64,000 bases of DNA, taken from contig NZ_JAGIYZ010000015.1 in the NCBI RefSeq assembly GCF_017813355.1, positions 1 through 64,000 of the forward strand, given 5' to 3'. Positions 51,515 through 61,257 of the stretch are shown one piece after another (position 1 is the stretch's first letter; each line of letters opens with the position of its first letter). The DNA comes from Roseomonas nitratireducens. GTDB lineage: Bacteria; Pseudomonadota; Alphaproteobacteria; Acetobacterales; Acetobacteraceae. Below the pieces are notes generated by a model, which worked only from the letters and a program-made list of their open reading frames with translations, had not been told where the DNA came from and searched no databases. The translations under genes and the position numbers were made by a program.

Positions 51515-51597
51515 GCCCGTCGGGGCAGGCAAGCCACCTTGCAACGCGGCGGCGCGCACGCCACGCCACGCCTGCCCCTTCGGCGGGCACGCGTTGC
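51515..51597 (-). promoter_or_regulatory. Pseudoknot-capable inverted repeats upstream of dppA
   Basis: GGGGCAGGC (51522-51530, plus GCCCG 51515-51519) pairs with GCCTGCCCC (51570-51578, plus CGGGC 51584-51588). GCAACGC (51541-51547) pairs with GCGTTGC (51591-51597). The two pairings interleave, as in an H-type pseudoknot. They lie in the 155-bp gap before dppA. They may be a terminator for the NtaA gene, a leader element, or chance in GC-rich DNA. Confidence 0.35.
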
Positions 51598-51625
51598 GCG
51601 GAACCGCACACGGCGAACGCAGCCA

Positions 51626-52927
51626 TCAGCCGTAGCGGCTGCGCGGCATGTCGAGCCCGAGATGCCCGCGCAGCGTCGTCGCGGTATAGTTCCGGCGGAA
51701 CAGGCCGCGCCGCTGCAGTTCGGGAACCACCTCGTCGACGAAGCCGTCGAAGGCGCCGGGGAACCAGGCGGGCAGGATGTTGAAGCCGTCCGCCGCACCG
51801 CCCTCGAACCACTCCTGCAGCGTGTCGGCGATGTCGGCCGCGGTACCGGCGATCACCCAATGCCCGCGCGCCGCGCCGGTCAGGTTGTGCAGGTCGCGCC
51901 AGGTCATGCCTTCCCGCCGCGCCTTGGACAGCATGGCGCGGGCGAAGCCGTGCGAGGTGTCGGGCAGGGGCAGGTCCGGCACCTTGTCCTCCGGCGCGAA
52001 GCCCGAGACGTCGATGCCGAGGCGGCTCGACAGCAGGCTCGCCGCATTGGTCGAGGTGACGAAGGATTGCAGGCGGTCCAGCACGTCCCGCGCCTCCTGC
52101 CGCGTGCGGCCGAGGATGGGCATCACACCCGGCAGCACGGCGACGTCCTCCGCGCGGCGGCCGAAGCGCGGCAGGCGGGATTTCAGCGCGGCATAGGCCG
52201 CCTTGGCCTCGTCCAGGTCCTGCACGACCGAGAAGACGACATCCGCCGTCCGCGCCGCGAGGTCGAGGCCGGGCTCCGACGATCCCGCCTGCAGCACGAT
52301 GGGCCGGCCCTGCGGGCAGCGCCCGATGTTGAGCGGCCCCTGGACGCGGAAATAGGTCCCCTCATGGTCCAGCCGATGGACCTTGGCGGCGTCGATGTAG
52401 CGCCCGGTGGCGCGGTCGGCGACGATCGCCCCGTCCTCCCAGCAGTCCCAGAGGCCGAGCACGACGTCGACGAATTCCTCCGCCACGCGGTAGCGCTCGG
52501 CATGCGGTGGGTGATCGCGCCCGAAATTCGGCGCCGCGCGCGGGTTGGAGCTCGTCACCGCGTTCCAGGCGGCGCGCCCGCCGCTCAGGTGATCGAGCGA
52601 GGCGAAGTAGCGCGCGACGTTGAAGGGCTCGTTGTAGCTGGTCGATGCGGTCGCGCCGAGGCCGAGATGCGTCGTCGTCGCCGCCAGCGCGGCGAGCATG
52701 GTGATCGGCTCGAAGCGCGCGGTGAAGGACGGGTGGTCGTTCGCCCCCGCCTGCAGACCGTCGCCGAGGAACAGCAGGTCGAAGCAGCCCCGCTCGGCGA
52801 TGCGGGCGATGTGCTGGATGACGGGCAGGCTCTGGAAGCTGTCATAGGCGTCCGGCATCCGCCATCCGGCGATGTGGTTGCCGGTGCCGAGGACGAAGAC
52901 CCTGAGATGCATCTGCCGCGCCGACAT
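51626..52927 (-). CDS. NtaA/SnaA/DmoA-type FMN-dependent monooxygenase
   Basis: 433 residues, full length for this class (bacterial-luciferase fold). HLRVFVLGTGNHIAGWR at the start, DLLFLGDGLQAGANDHPSFTARFEPITMLAAL, HLGLGATASTSYNEPFNVARYFASLDHLSGGRAAWNAVTSSNP (FMN site) and GRPIVLQAGSSEPGLDLAAR. Uses FMNH2 from a separate reductase to oxidise, for example, nitrilotriacetate, EDTA, dibenzothiophene or alkane sulfide-type compounds. No reductase gene is adjacent. Follows the TctC-type gene by 84 bp. Confidence 0.94.
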   Translation of the reverse strand: MSARQMHLRVFVLGTGNHIAGWRMPDAYDSFQSLPVIQHIARIAERGCFDLLFLGDGLQAGANDHPSFTARFEPITMLAALAATTTHLGLGATASTSYNEPFNVARYFASLDHLSGGRAAWNAVTSSNPRAAPNFGRDHPPHAERYRVAEEFVDVVLGLWDCWEDGAIVADRATGRYIDAAKVHRLDHEGTYFRVQGPLNIGRCPQGRPIVLQAGSSEPGLDLAARTADVVFSVVQDLDEAKAAYAALKSRLPRFGRRAEDVAVLPGVMPILGRTRQEARDVLDRLQSFVTSTNAASLLSSRLGIDVSGFAPEDKVPDLPLPDTSHGFARAMLSKARREGMTWRDLHNLTGAARGHWVIAGTAADIADTLQEWFEGGAADGFNILPAWFPGAFDGFVDEVVPELQRRGLFRRNYTATTLRGHLGLDMPRSRYG

Positions 52928-53011
52928 CCGAACCCTCCGACCACTCGCAGGCGCGCAGCCTTGCCCTCGTCGCGCGGCGTGGCAAGCCCGCGCGACGAGA
53001 AGGCGAAAACG

Positions 53012-53992
53012 TCAGCCAAGCGTGATGCCGGCGGTGCGGATGACCTCCTCCGCCGTCCGGCGCTGGCCGGAGAGCCAGGCGGCGAATTCCTCCGGCGAAT
53101 TGCCGACCATGATCGCCCCGGCGGGATCCATCCTGGAGCGCACGGCCGGCGCGCGCGCGGAAACCCGCGCCACGGCGGCGAGTCTCTCGATCGCCACGCT
53201 CGGCGTCCCGGCCGCGGCAAAAAGCCCGTTCCAATCCGTCAGGTCGAAGCCCGGGAAGCCGGATTCCGCCAGCGTCGGGACGTCCGGCAGGGTCGGGACG
53301 CGCGCCAGGCTCGTCACGGCCAGGATGCGCGCGCGGCCCGACTGCACCGGCGGGCGGATGGAGGAGGTGGTGATCAGAACCGCGTCGATGCTGCCCGCCA
53401 TGATGTCGCGCGCCGCGTCCGCGCCGCCGCGATAGGGCGCGTGCACTAGGCGGATGCCGGCCTGGCGCTCGAAGGCCGCGAGCGCGAGATGGCCCATGCC
53501 CGCCGCCGGCGGCGTGCCGACCGAGATGGTGGCGGGGCGTGCCTTCGCCAGATCGATGAACTCCTGGATCGTGCGCGCGGGGAAGTCCGTCTTCACCGCG
53601 ATGACCTGCGGGAAGAAGGAGACGAGCGTGATCGGCACGAAGGCCGTCGCGTAGTCGAAGCCCAGGTCGCGCATCAGCACCGGGTTGGTCAGCTGGTTCG
53701 CCGCGTCGATCAGGAAGGTGTAGCCGTCGCGCGGCGCCTGCAGCACGGCGTTGGCGGCAATCACGGCGTTGCCCCCGGTACGGTTCTCGATGACGATGTT
53801 CTGGCCCAGCGCCTCCTGCATGTCGGCGGCGATGGAGCGCGCCGCCGTGTCCGCGGCGCCGCCGGCCGCGAAGGGCACCAGCCAGCGGATCGGCCGGGCC
53901 GGCCAGGCGCCCTGGGCGAAGGAGGGCCGCGCCAGCGTCGGCGCGGCGAGCATGGCGCCGAGGATGGCGCGGCGCGTCATGGATGCGGTCAT
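53012..53992 (-). CDS. Tripartite tricarboxylate transporter-type substrate-binding protein (Bug/TctC)
   Basis: 326 residues. Twin-arginine-like signal (MTRRAILGAMLAAPTLARPSFAQ). Mature start PARPIRWLVPFAAGGAADTAARSIAADMQEALGQNIVIENRTGGNAVIAANAVLQA, then SVGTPPAAGMGHLALAAFERQAG and PYRGGADAARDIMAGSIDAV are classic Bug motifs. No TctA/TctB is nearby, so it is an orphan receptor using a distant membrane partner or acting in sensing. ATG 53992 has GGGAGG about 9 bp before; 53980 is an alternative. Confidence 0.92.
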   Translation of the reverse strand: MTASMTRRAILGAMLAAPTLARPSFAQGAWPARPIRWLVPFAAGGAADTAARSIAADMQEALGQNIVIENRTGGNAVIAANAVLQAPRDGYTFLIDAANQLTNPVLMRDLGFDYATAFVPITLVSFFPQVIAVKTDFPARTIQEFIDLAKARPATISVGTPPAAGMGHLALAAFERQAGIRLVHAPYRGGADAARDIMAGSIDAVLITTSSIRPPVQSGRARILAVTSLARVPTLPDVPTLAESGFPGFDLTDWNGLFAAAGTPSVAIERLAAVARVSARAPAVRSRMDPAGAIMVGNSPEEFAAWLSGQRRTAEEVIRTAGITLG

Positions 53993-54020
53993 TCCTGTCG
54001 TCCTCCCTGTCCGTTGTCTC

Positions 54021-55100
54021 TCAGGCCTTGGCGAGGCGCGCGATTTCGCGCGCCACCGCATCGCCCATCGCCTCGGTGCCGAGGCGCGTGGCGCCGTCCT
54101 CCATGATGTCTGCCGTGCGATAGCCTTCCGCAAGCACGCGGCGCACCGCCGTCTCGATCCGCTCGGCCCGCTCGGCCTGGCCGAGGGAATGGCGCAGCAG
54201 CATCGCCCCGCACAGGACCGAGGCGAGCGGATTGGCGATGTCCTTCCCCGCGATGTCGGGCGCCGAGCCGTGCACCGGCTCGTACAGGCCCCGCCCCTCG
54301 GCGTTCAGCGAGGCGGAGGGCAGCATGCCGATCGATCCGGTCAGCATCGCCGCGGCATCGGACAGGATGTCGCCGAAGATGTTGCCCGTGACGATCACGT
54401 CGAAGTCGCGCGGCCGGCGGATCAGGTGCATCGAGGCCGCGTCGACGTACAGGTGCGTCAGCTCCACCTCCGGGTAGTCGCGCCCGACCTCGCTCACCAC
54501 CTCCCGCCACAGCGCCATGGTCTCGAGCACATTGGCCTTGTCCACGGAGCACAGCTTCTTCCGCCGCGTGGCCGCGGCGCGGAAGCCGGCATGGGCGACG
54601 CGGCGGATCTCGCCTTCCGTGTAGCGCATCGTGTTGATGCCGACGCGCTCGCCGTTCTCGACATGCACGCCGCGCGGCGTGCCGAAATAGATGTCGCCGG
54701 TCAGCTCGCGCAGCACGATCAGGTCGACGCCTTCCAGCGCCTCCCGCTTCAGCGTCGAGGCGCCGATGAGTTCCGGGAAGGCCATCACCGGGCGGTAGTT
54801 GGCGAAGAGGTCCATGCGCTTGCGCAGGCGCAGCAGAGCGTGGCCGCCGCGTTGCTCGGGCGGCCGCAGGTCGCTCTCGTAGGTGCCGGCGGCGCCGAAC
54901 AGCACGGCGTCGGCGCGTTCGGCGAGCGCGGCCGTCGCCTCCGGCAGCGGGTCGCCGGTGGTGTCGTAGGCGGCATCGCCGATCGGCGCCTCGGTGAAGT
55001 CGAACTGAGGACCGTTGGCGGCGACGGCGCGCAGCGCCTTCACCGCCTGGCGGGTCACCTCGGGGCCGATGCCGTCGCCGGCCAGGACTGCGATATGCAT
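54021..55100 (-). CDS. leuB: 3-isopropylmalate dehydrogenase-like enzyme (LeuB family)
   Basis: 359 residues. Oxidative decarboxylase of a 3-substituted malate. [34 protein letters not shown] (substrate loop), VDKANVLE, and [33 protein letters not shown] are all present, as is the NAD site [15 protein letters not shown]. It departs from typical LeuB at [13 protein letters not shown] (usually VDNAAMQL). Sits with leuC/leuD-like genes, a LacI regulator and iron-ADH, so could be catabolic rather than leucine-biosynthetic. Confidence 0.85.
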   Translation of the reverse strand: MHIAVLAGDGIGPEVTRQAVKALRAVAANGPQFDFTEAPIGDAAYDTTGDPLPEATAALAERADAVLFGAAGTYESDLRPPEQRGGHALLRLRKRMDLFANYRPVMAFPELIGASTLKREALEGVDLIVLRELTGDIYFGTPRGVHVENGERVGINTMRYTEGEIRRVAHAGFRAAATRRKKLCSVDKANVLETMALWREVVSEVGRDYPEVELTHLYVDAASMHLIRRPRDFDVIVTGNIFGDILSDAAAMLTGSIGMLPSASLNAEGRGLYEPVHGSAPDIAGKDIANPLASVLCGAMLLRHSLGQAERAERIETAVRRVLAEGYRTADIMEDGATRLGTEAMGDAVAREIARLAKA

Positions 55101-55119
55101 GTTCGTCGCTTCCTCGGTG

Positions 55120-55719
55120 TCAGGAATTCTCGCGGCCGATGCGCCGCTCGAAGGCGGCGATGTCGTCTTCATGGGCCAGGGTGAAGGCGAGTTCGTCCAC
55201 GCCTTCCAGCAGGCAGTGGCGGGTGAAGGGATCGATCTCGAAGGGATGCACCGTGCCGTCCGCCCCGGTCACCGTCTGCGCGGCGAGGTCCACGGTGATC
55301 TCGGCGCCGGGCCGTGCCTCGGCCTCGGCGATCAGCGACGCGACCGCCTCGGCCGGCAGCACGACGGGCAGGATGCCATTCTTGACCGCGTTGATCGCGA
55401 AGATGTCGCCGAAGGACGGCGCGATCACCGCCCGGATCCCGGCGCCCTGCAGCGCCCAGACCGCGTTCTCCCGCGAGGATCCGCAGGCGAAGTTGCGCCC
55501 GCCGATCGCGATCCGCGCATCCCGCCAGCCATCGCGGTTGAGCGGGAAGTCCGGCACCTCCGTACCGTCCGCTGCGTAGCGCAGGTCGCGGAACAGGCAG
55601 GCGCCGTGGTCGCCGTCGCGCGGCATGTGCAGGAAGCGCGCGGGCAGGATCTGGTCGGTGTCGATGTTGTCGCGGGCGAAGGGCACGGCCGCCGCGCGCA
55701 GCGTGGTGAAGCGCTCCAT
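55120..55719 (-). CDS. leuD: 3-isopropylmalate dehydratase small subunit-like (LeuD)
   Basis: 199 residues. [63 protein letters not shown]. Typical LeuD has RTGFG..LF, SSREHAPWAL and FYNNxxxNG. Here these read [20 protein letters not shown] and FAINAVKNG, changes close to the substrate loop. Starts 5 bp after leuC. Assignment to the family is clear but substrate specificity is not. Confidence 0.86.
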   Translation of the reverse strand: MERFTTLRAAAVPFARDNIDTDQILPARFLHMPRDGDHGACLFRDLRYAADGTEVPDFPLNRDGWRDARIAIGGRNFACGSSRENAVWALQGAGIRAVIAPSFGDIFAINAVKNGILPVVLPAEAVASLIAEAEARPGAEITVDLAAQTVTGADGTVHPFEIDPFTRHCLLEGVDELAFTLAHEDDIAAFERRIGRENS

Positions 55720-55724
55720 CCTGT

Positions 55725-57164
55725 TCAGCCCCCCGCCAGCCGGCGCACGTCGACGATGTGGCCGCTGACCGCGGCGGCCGCGGCCATGGCCGGGCTCATC
55801 AGGTGGGTGCGCACGCCCGGACCCTGGCGGCCGCGGAAATTGCGGTTGGAGGTGGCCGCGACCCTTTCGCCCGGCGCGGCGATCTCCCCATTCGTGCCGA
55901 GGCACATGGAGCAGCCGGCCTCCCGCCAGGCGAAGCCCGCCGCGGTGAAGACACGGTCGAGGCCCTCGGCTTCCGCCTGCCGCTTCACCGGCGCGGAGCC
56001 GGGCACGACCCAGGCGGTGACGCCATCGGCCACGCGGCGCCCGTGCGCGATGGCCGCGGCGGCGCGCAGGTCCTCGATCCGTCCGTTGGTGCAGGACCCG
56101 ATGAAGACGCGGTCGATGCGCAGCGCCTCGACCGGCATCCCTGGCGCGAGGCCCATATAGGCGAAGGCATCGGCCATGGCGGCGCGGCGCTCGGGATCGG
56201 GCTCCTGCGCCGGGTCGGGAATATGGCCATCGGCGGCGACCGCATCCTGCGGCGAATTGCCCCAGGTGACGGTCGGCGAGATATCGGTCGCGTCGATCGC
56301 GACTTCCCGGTCGAAGCGCGCGCCGGCGTCGCTCGGCAAGGAGCGCCAGCGTTCCACGGCGCGATCCCATTCGGCGCCCTGCGGCGCGTAGGGCCGGCCC
56401 TTCAGGTAGGCGAAGGTCGTCTCGTCCGGCGCCACCATGCCCGCGCGGCCGCCGGCCTCGATGGACATGTTGCACAGCGTCAGCCGCCCTTCCATCGACA
56501 GGCCACGGATCGCGCTGCCGGCGTATTCGATGACATGCCCCGCCGCACCCGCGGCGCCGATCGTCGCGATGATGTGCAGGATCACGTCCTTCGCCGTCAC
56601 GCCCGCGCCGAGTTCGCCATCCACCGTGATGCGCATCGTCGCCGGCTTGCGCTGCCAGAGCGTCTGCGTCGCCAGCACATGCGCCACCTCGGTCATGCCG
56701 ATGCCGAAGGCGAGCGCGCCGAGCGCGCCATGGGTCGAGGTGTGGCTGTCGGGGCAGACCATCAGCAGGCCGGGCTGGCTCAGCCCCTGTTCCGGCCCGA
56801 TGACATGGACGATCCCCTGCCCCGCGTCCTGCAGGCCGAACAGGCGGATGCCGTGCTCGGCCGCGTTGCGCTCCAGCGTCTCGACCATCGCGCGCAAGGC
56901 GGGATCGGGGATGGCGGCGACGTCGCGCGTGTCGGTCGGCACGTAGTGGTCGGGCGTGCCGAAGATGCGTTCCGGCGCGCGGGGCTTCAGGCCCCGGCGG
57001 CGCAGCATCTCGAAGGCGGGCTCGCTGCCGTCGTGGATCAGGTGCCGGTCGACATAGAGCAGCACCTGCCCGTCCGGCCGTTCCAGCACGCGGTGGCGGT
57101 CCCAGATCTTCTCGAACATGGTGCGCGGCGCATCGGCATCCTCGGGCGGCATGGCTGCGCTCAT
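55725..57164 (-). CDS. leuC: 3-isopropylmalate dehydratase large subunit-like (LeuC)
   Basis: 479 residues. 4Fe-4S aconitase family. Cluster Cys 358 (IGSCTNGR), 418 and 421 (GCSMC). [28 protein letters not shown], and [35 protein letters not shown] match LeuC with DHN to DHY and CGDSHT to CPDSHT changes. ATG 57164 overlaps the TGA of the iron-ADH gene (ATGA). With leuD it should interconvert hydroxy-acid isomers. Confidence 0.9.
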   Translation of the reverse strand: MSAAMPPEDADAPRTMFEKIWDRHRVLERPDGQVLLYVDRHLIHDGSEPAFEMLRRRGLKPRAPERIFGTPDHYVPTDTRDVAAIPDPALRAMVETLERNAAEHGIRLFGLQDAGQGIVHVIGPEQGLSQPGLLMVCPDSHTSTHGALGALAFGIGMTEVAHVLATQTLWQRKPATMRITVDGELGAGVTAKDVILHIIATIGAAGAAGHVIEYAGSAIRGLSMEGRLTLCNMSIEAGGRAGMVAPDETTFAYLKGRPYAPQGAEWDRAVERWRSLPSDAGARFDREVAIDATDISPTVTWGNSPQDAVAADGHIPDPAQEPDPERRAAMADAFAYMGLAPGMPVEALRIDRVFIGSCTNGRIEDLRAAAAIAHGRRVADGVTAWVVPGSAPVKRQAEAEGLDRVFTAAGFAWREAGCSMCLGTNGEIAAPGERVAATSNRNFRGRQGPGVRTHLMSPAMAAAAAVSGHIVDVRRLAGG

Positions 57165-58303
57165 CCTCCGGCATGGGCGGCGCGCAGCAGGCGCAGGTAG
57201 TCGCCTTCCTCCGCGCGGCGCGGGTTGGTCTGGTGGTGGTGGTCGCGCATCGCGGCGGCCGCGACGGCGGGCAGGCTTTCGTTCGGAACGCCCATGGCGG
57301 CGAGGCTGCCGGGCAGGCCGATGCGGCGGTTCAGCGCCGCGATCGCGTCGGCCAGGGCATCCGCCGTCGGCGCGACGCCGACAGCCTGCGCAAGGCGGGG
57401 AACCACGCCGCCGATCTCCGGCGCGTTGAAGCGCAGCACCGGCGGCAGCAGCAGCGCGTTGAGCGTGCCGTGATGCGGCCGGACAGGCAGCGCACCAAGC
57501 GCGTGCGACAGCGCATGCACCGCGCCGAGCCCCTTCTGGAAGGCGAGCGCGCCCTGCATCGAGGCAAGCATCATCTCCTTGCGCGCATCCCGGTCCGCGC
57601 CGTTTTCCACCGCGCGCGGCAAGGCCCGCCAGGCGCGGCCGAGGCCGTCCAGCGCGATGGCGTCGGCGATCGGGTTCTCGCGCGCCGAGCACAGCGTCTC
57701 GATGCAATGCGCCATCGCGTCCATGCCGGTCGCGGCCGTCAGCCCCGCCGGCAGCCCCAGCGTCAGCTCCGGGGCGCAGATCGCCGCGCGCGGGATCAGA
57801 TGCGGGCTGCCGATCGAGACCTTGCGCCCATCATCGAGGATGATGAGCGCGCCGCGCGAGACCTCGCTGCCAGTCCCCGCCGTGGTCGGCACGGCGACGA
57901 TCGGTGCCGCGGCGGCGGTAATGCGCGCGAGGCCGCCTTCCACCACCGCATAGGGCGCGAGCCGCGGCGCATCATGGGTCGCGGCGAGCGCGACGGCCTT
58001 GGCAAGGTCGAGCGGCGAGCCTCCGCCCAGCGCGAGCACGCCATCCGCACCGGAGGACAGGTACAGCGCGACCGCCGCATGCACCGCGGCCTCGTCCGGA
58101 TTGGGGGGCGTCGCGTCGAACACCGCCGCCGCCGTGTCTGCGGGCAGTTCGCCGAGCAGCCGGTCCAGCAACCCCGCGGCGCGCACCCCCGCATCGGTCA
58201 CGACCAGCGGGCGGCGGATGCCGGCAAGGCGCAGTTCCTCGGCCGTCTCGGCCAGCGCGCCGAAGCCGAACTGCACCCGGTTGAGATAGACCATCAGCGC
58301 CAT
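57161..58303 (-). CDS. Iron-containing alcohol dehydrogenase / maleylacetate reductase-like
   Basis: 380 residues. Type III (metal-dependent) dehydrogenase. [22 protein letters not shown] is the NAD site. [19 protein letters not shown] follows. Metal ligands are in [25 protein letters not shown] and [15 protein letters not shown] 58303 has GGAGG 9 bp ahead. It could reduce a 2-oxo or aldehyde intermediate or maleylacetate. Lies 16 bp after the LacI gene and overlaps leuC. Confidence 0.9.
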   Translation of the reverse strand: MALMVYLNRVQFGFGALAETAEELRLAGIRRPLVVTDAGVRAAGLLDRLLGELPADTAAAVFDATPPNPDEAAVHAAVALYLSSGADGVLALGGGSPLDLAKAVALAATHDAPRLAPYAVVEGGLARITAAAAPIVAVPTTAGTGSEVSRGALIILDDGRKVSIGSPHLIPRAAICAPELTLGLPAGLTAATGMDAMAHCIETLCSARENPIADAIALDGLGRAWRALPRAVENGADRDARKEMMLASMQGALAFQKGLGAVHALSHALGALPVRPHHGTLNALLLPPVLRFNAPEIGGVVPRLAQAVGVAPTADALADAIAALNRRIGLPGSLAAMGVPNESLPAVAAAAMRDHHHQTNPRRAEEGDYLRLLRAAHAGG

Positions 58304-58319
58304 GGCGCGGCGCCTCCGG

Positions 58320-59354
58320 TCACCGCGGCGGCGCGCAGGATCCCCTGGGGACGTAGGTCGTCGGCCCGAGCGCGCGCTGCGGCGGCAGGCCGGGCTGCTC
58401 GATGCGCTGCAGCAGGAAGCGCGCGGCCATGGCGCCGAGCACGCCGTGGTCCCATTGCACGACCGAGATCGCCGGGACGTGGAACTCCGCCAGCTCGCTC
58501 TCCGCGCCCGCGACGACCGATACATCCTGCGGGATGCCGAGGCCGCGGGCCTGCAGCGCGCGCAGCAGGCCCGGCAGCAGCGCCGTGCCGGCGACGAAGA
58601 AGGCGGTCGGCGGGTCTCGCAGTTCGAGCAGCAGCGCCGCTTCGCGCTCGGCGAAGGCGGTGGCGAAGGAGCCGAGCCGGACCAGCGCAGGGTCGAGCGA
58701 CAGCCCGAGCGCCGCATGCGCTTCCCGCACGCCGCGCAGGCGCTCGCTGACCGGGCTGACCATCTCGGCGCCCGAGATCACCGCGATCCTGCGATGGCCG
58801 AGCGCCAGCAGGTGCGCGATCGCCGCCCGCGTCCCCGCCGCATGGTCCACCTTCACGCTGTCCAGGCTCTCCGGCCGCGCGCGGTCGAGCAGCGTGACCG
58901 GCATCGGCGCCTCGCGCAGCAGCTTGAGCAGCCGGCGGTCGCGCTCGGAGGAAGTAGCGATCACTAGCCCGTCCACCCGCCGGCGGGCGAAGCTCGCCAG
59001 CAGCGCCTGTTCCCGCGCGAAGGCGTGGTAGGAGGACGCGACGAGGAGGCTGTAGCCCTTCGCGTCCAGTTCCTGCTGCATCTGGTCGACGAAGCTTGCC
59101 AGCACCGGGACGGTCAGGTCGCGGACCACGCAGGCGAAGGTACGGGACTGGCCGCCGCGCAGGCTCTGCGCCGCGGTGTCGGGCGTGAAGCCGAGTGCCG
59201 CGATCGCGCTCGCCACGCGGTCGCGCAGCGCAGCCCCGACATTCGGATGTCCGTTGATGACGCGCGAAACGGTGCCGATCCCGACACCGGCCGCCTGCGC
59301 CACGTCGCGTATGGTCGGCTTCGCGCATCCGCCCGCGCCGCGGGACCCGGCCAT
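58320..59354 (-). CDS. LacI-family transcriptional regulator
   Basis: 344 residues. The N-terminal helix-turn-helix is TIRDVAQAAGVGIGTVSRVINGHPNVG. The ligand-binding periplasmic-binding-like domain has ARRRVDGLVIATSS, GHRRIAVISG and SVVQWDHGVLGAMAARFLL. Precedes the iron-ADH and leuCDB-like genes, so it is likely their local repressor responding to their substrate. A 12-bp inverted repeat (59362-59425) lies upstream of its start. Confidence 0.93.
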   Translation of the reverse strand: MAGSRGAGGCAKPTIRDVAQAAGVGIGTVSRVINGHPNVGAALRDRVASAIAALGFTPDTAAQSLRGGQSRTFACVVRDLTVPVLASFVDQMQQELDAKGYSLLVASSYHAFAREQALLASFARRRVDGLVIATSSERDRRLLKLLREAPMPVTLLDRARPESLDSVKVDHAAGTRAAIAHLLALGHRRIAVISGAEMVSPVSERLRGVREAHAALGLSLDPALVRLGSFATAFAEREAALLLELRDPPTAFFVAGTALLPGLLRALQARGLGIPQDVSVVAGAESELAEFHVPAISVVQWDHGVLGAMAARFLLQRIEQPGLPPQRALGPTTYVPRGSCAPPR

Positions 59355-59361
59355 GACTTCC

Positions 59362-59425
59362 CCCCTCGCCGCCGGCCGCGCGCCGACGGCACCCCGGCAC
59401 CTGTAGGTCGCGTGGCGGCGAGGGG
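59362..59425 (-). promoter_or_regulatory. 12-bp perfect inverted repeat before the LacI gene
   Basis: CCCCTCGCCGCC (59362-59373) and GGCGGCGAGGGG (59414-59425) enclose 40 nt. Located just upstream of the regulator start and after the TctC-type stop. May be a terminator/leader hairpin of the preceding gene or a leader element. Confidence 0.4.
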
Positions 59426-59440
59426 CAAGCCATCGGGCCT

Positions 59441-60418
59441 TCAGCCCTCGACGCGGATATTGCCGTCGCGCACCGCGCGGCCCCAGCGCTCGGATTCGGC
59501 GCGCAGGAAGGTGGCGTAGGCCGCGGGGCCGTAGCCCAGGCTGCTGAATCCGTTCGTGCGCAGCGTCTCCTGGAAGGCCGCCGTCTGCTGCACCTCGGAC
59601 ACCGCGGCGTGGATGGCCTCGGCCACCGGCGCGGGCGTGCGCGGCGCGGCGAGCAGCCCGATCCAGGCATCGGCCAGGACGGGGATGCCCTGCTCGGTCA
59701 GCGTCGGCACGTCGGGCACCAGGGCGAAGCGCTGCGCCGCCGCCACGCCCAGCATCTTCAGGCGGGGGCGCTGCGGGTTCGCGACCGCGACCGGGACCAT
59801 CATGACGTCCACCTGGTCGGCGGTGATGGCGAGCACGCCAGGCCCGGCGCCCTGATAGGGCACATGCGTCATCTCGGCGCCGATCGCCGAGCGGAACACC
59901 TCGCCCGCCACGTGGGAGACGCTGGCATAGCCATAGGACGCGTAGTTGAGCGGCGGACGCGCCCGGCGCGCCAGCTCGACAAGCTGCTGCACGTTGTCCA
60001 CCGGCAGGCCCGGCCGGGCGACCAGTGCGAAGACCACGCTCGCAATGCCGCTGACGGGAACGAATTCGGCGACGTTGTAGGGCAGGCGCGGATTGGCCGC
60101 CGGCAGCACCGTGTGCGTGTCGGCAGTGGCGAGGATCAGGCTGTGCCCATCGGCCGGGGAACCGAGCAGGTTCTGCGTCGCGACCACGCCATTGGCGCCC
60201 GGCCGGTTCTCGATGACCAGCGGCTGGCCGAGCTTCTCCCCGAGGCCCTGGGCGATCAGCCGCGCCAGCATGTCCGTCGCACCCCCCGGCGGGAAGGGGA
60301 CGACGACGCGCACGGGACGCGTCGCGCGCCACGGCGCCTGTCCGAGCGACGGCCGCGCGAGCGCGGGGATGGCGAGCGCCGCGGCAAGCGCGGCACGGCG
60401 ATTGATGGTGATGGTCAT
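59441..60418 (-). CDS. Tripartite tricarboxylate transporter-type substrate-binding protein (Bug/TctC)
   Basis: 325 residues. Signal MTITINRRAALAAALAIPALARPSLG. Mature part: RPVRVVVPFPPGGATDMLARLIAQGLGEKLGQPLVIENRPGANGVVATQNL, a textbook Bug start, then YASYGYASVSHVAGEVFRSAIG and PYQGAGPGVLAITADQVDVM. No membrane partners nearby. Follows the enoyl-CoA hydratase gene by 29 bp. Probably supplies a substrate to the CoA-transferase/hydratase pair, but this is context only. Confidence 0.93.
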   Translation of the reverse strand: MTITINRRAALAAALAIPALARPSLGQAPWRATRPVRVVVPFPPGGATDMLARLIAQGLGEKLGQPLVIENRPGANGVVATQNLLGSPADGHSLILATADTHTVLPAANPRLPYNVAEFVPVSGIASVVFALVARPGLPVDNVQQLVELARRARPPLNYASYGYASVSHVAGEVFRSAIGAEMTHVPYQGAGPGVLAITADQVDVMMVPVAVANPQRPRLKMLGVAAAQRFALVPDVPTLTEQGIPVLADAWIGLLAAPRTPAPVAEAIHAAVSEVQQTAAFQETLRTNGFSSLGYGPAAYATFLRAESERWGRAVRDGNIRVEG

Positions 60419-60447
60419 GGCTTCCTCCTGTGTCCCGTTCTGCCCGC

Positions 60448-61257
60448 TCATCGCCCGGTGAAGCGCGGCGGTCTTTTCTCGTTGAAGGCGGCGATCCCCT
60501 CCCGCCGGTCCTGGGTGGGGATCAACTGGTAGTAGGCCTCGATCTCCATCTGCATGCCGGTGCGCAGATCGGCCTGCAGGCCGTGGTCGATGGCCTTCTT
60601 GGCCTGGCGGATGGCGACCGGCGCATTGGCAGCGATGCGCCGCGCGGTGGCGAGCGCCTGCGCGAGCACCTCGCCCGGCGGAACCAGGCGGTTGACGATG
60701 CCCCAGGCCAGCGCCTCCTCGGCGGTGAAGTGCGCGCCGGTGAAGATGATCTCCTTCGCACGCCGCGCGCCGATGCTGCGCGGCAGATGCTGCGTGCCGC
60801 CGCCGCCGGGCATGATGCCCCGCGTCACCTCGGTGAAGGCGAAGCGCGCGCCCTCGACCGCATAGGCGAAGTCGCAGGACAGCACGAGTTCCAGCCCGCC
60901 CGCGAAGGCCGCGCCGTTCACCGCGGCGATCAGCGGGACGGGACAGGCGAGCAGCGCGCGCATCATGCGCTCGAACATGTAGTGCTGGCGCGCGAAGGCC
61001 TCGTCGTCCATGCCGTTGCGTTCGGCGAGGTCGGCGCCCGCGCAGAAGGCGCGATCGCCCGCGCCGGTCAGGACAACCGCCTGGCAGGCATGCGGCGCGG
61101 CCTCCAGCGTGCCGAACAGGGCGATCAGCTCCTCCCCGAGCGTCGTGTTCATCGCGTTGGCACGGTGCGGCCGGTTCAGCGTGACGACGAGCAGGCCGGG
61201 CTCCGGCTCCTCGACGCGCAGCGTCTCCCAGGCCTTCGCCACGAGCGGATGCGTCAT
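60448..61257 (-). CDS. Enoyl-CoA hydratase/isomerase family protein
   Basis: 269 residues. Crotonase fold: TLNRPHRANAMNTTLGEELIAL, oxyanion holes AFCAGADLAE and AAVNGAAFAGGLELVLSCDFAYA, then ITRGIMPGGGGTQHLPRSIG (catalytic Glu region, here TEVTRGIMPG). Overlaps the CoA-transferase gene by ATGA. Likely hydrates an unsaturated CoA ester formed after CoA transfer. Confidence 0.92.
   Translation of the reverse strand: MTHPLVAKAWETLRVEEPEPGLLVVTLNRPHRANAMNTTLGEELIALFGTLEAAPHACQAVVLTGAGDRAFCAGADLAERNGMDDEAFARQHYMFERMMRALLACPVPLIAAVNGAAFAGGLELVLSCDFAYAVEGARFAFTEVTRGIMPGGGGTQHLPRSIGARRAKEIIFTGAHFTAEEALAWGIVNRLVPPGEVLAQALATARRIAANAPVAIRQAKKAIDHGLQADLRTGMQMEIEAYYQLIPTQDRREGIAAFNEKRPPRFTGR

Noticed and set aside
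54021-57164. Simple call of leucine biosynthesis for the leuCDB-like genes
   Set aside because: Motif changes and the LacI/iron-ADH context make a biosynthetic role uncertain, so the symbols denote family only.
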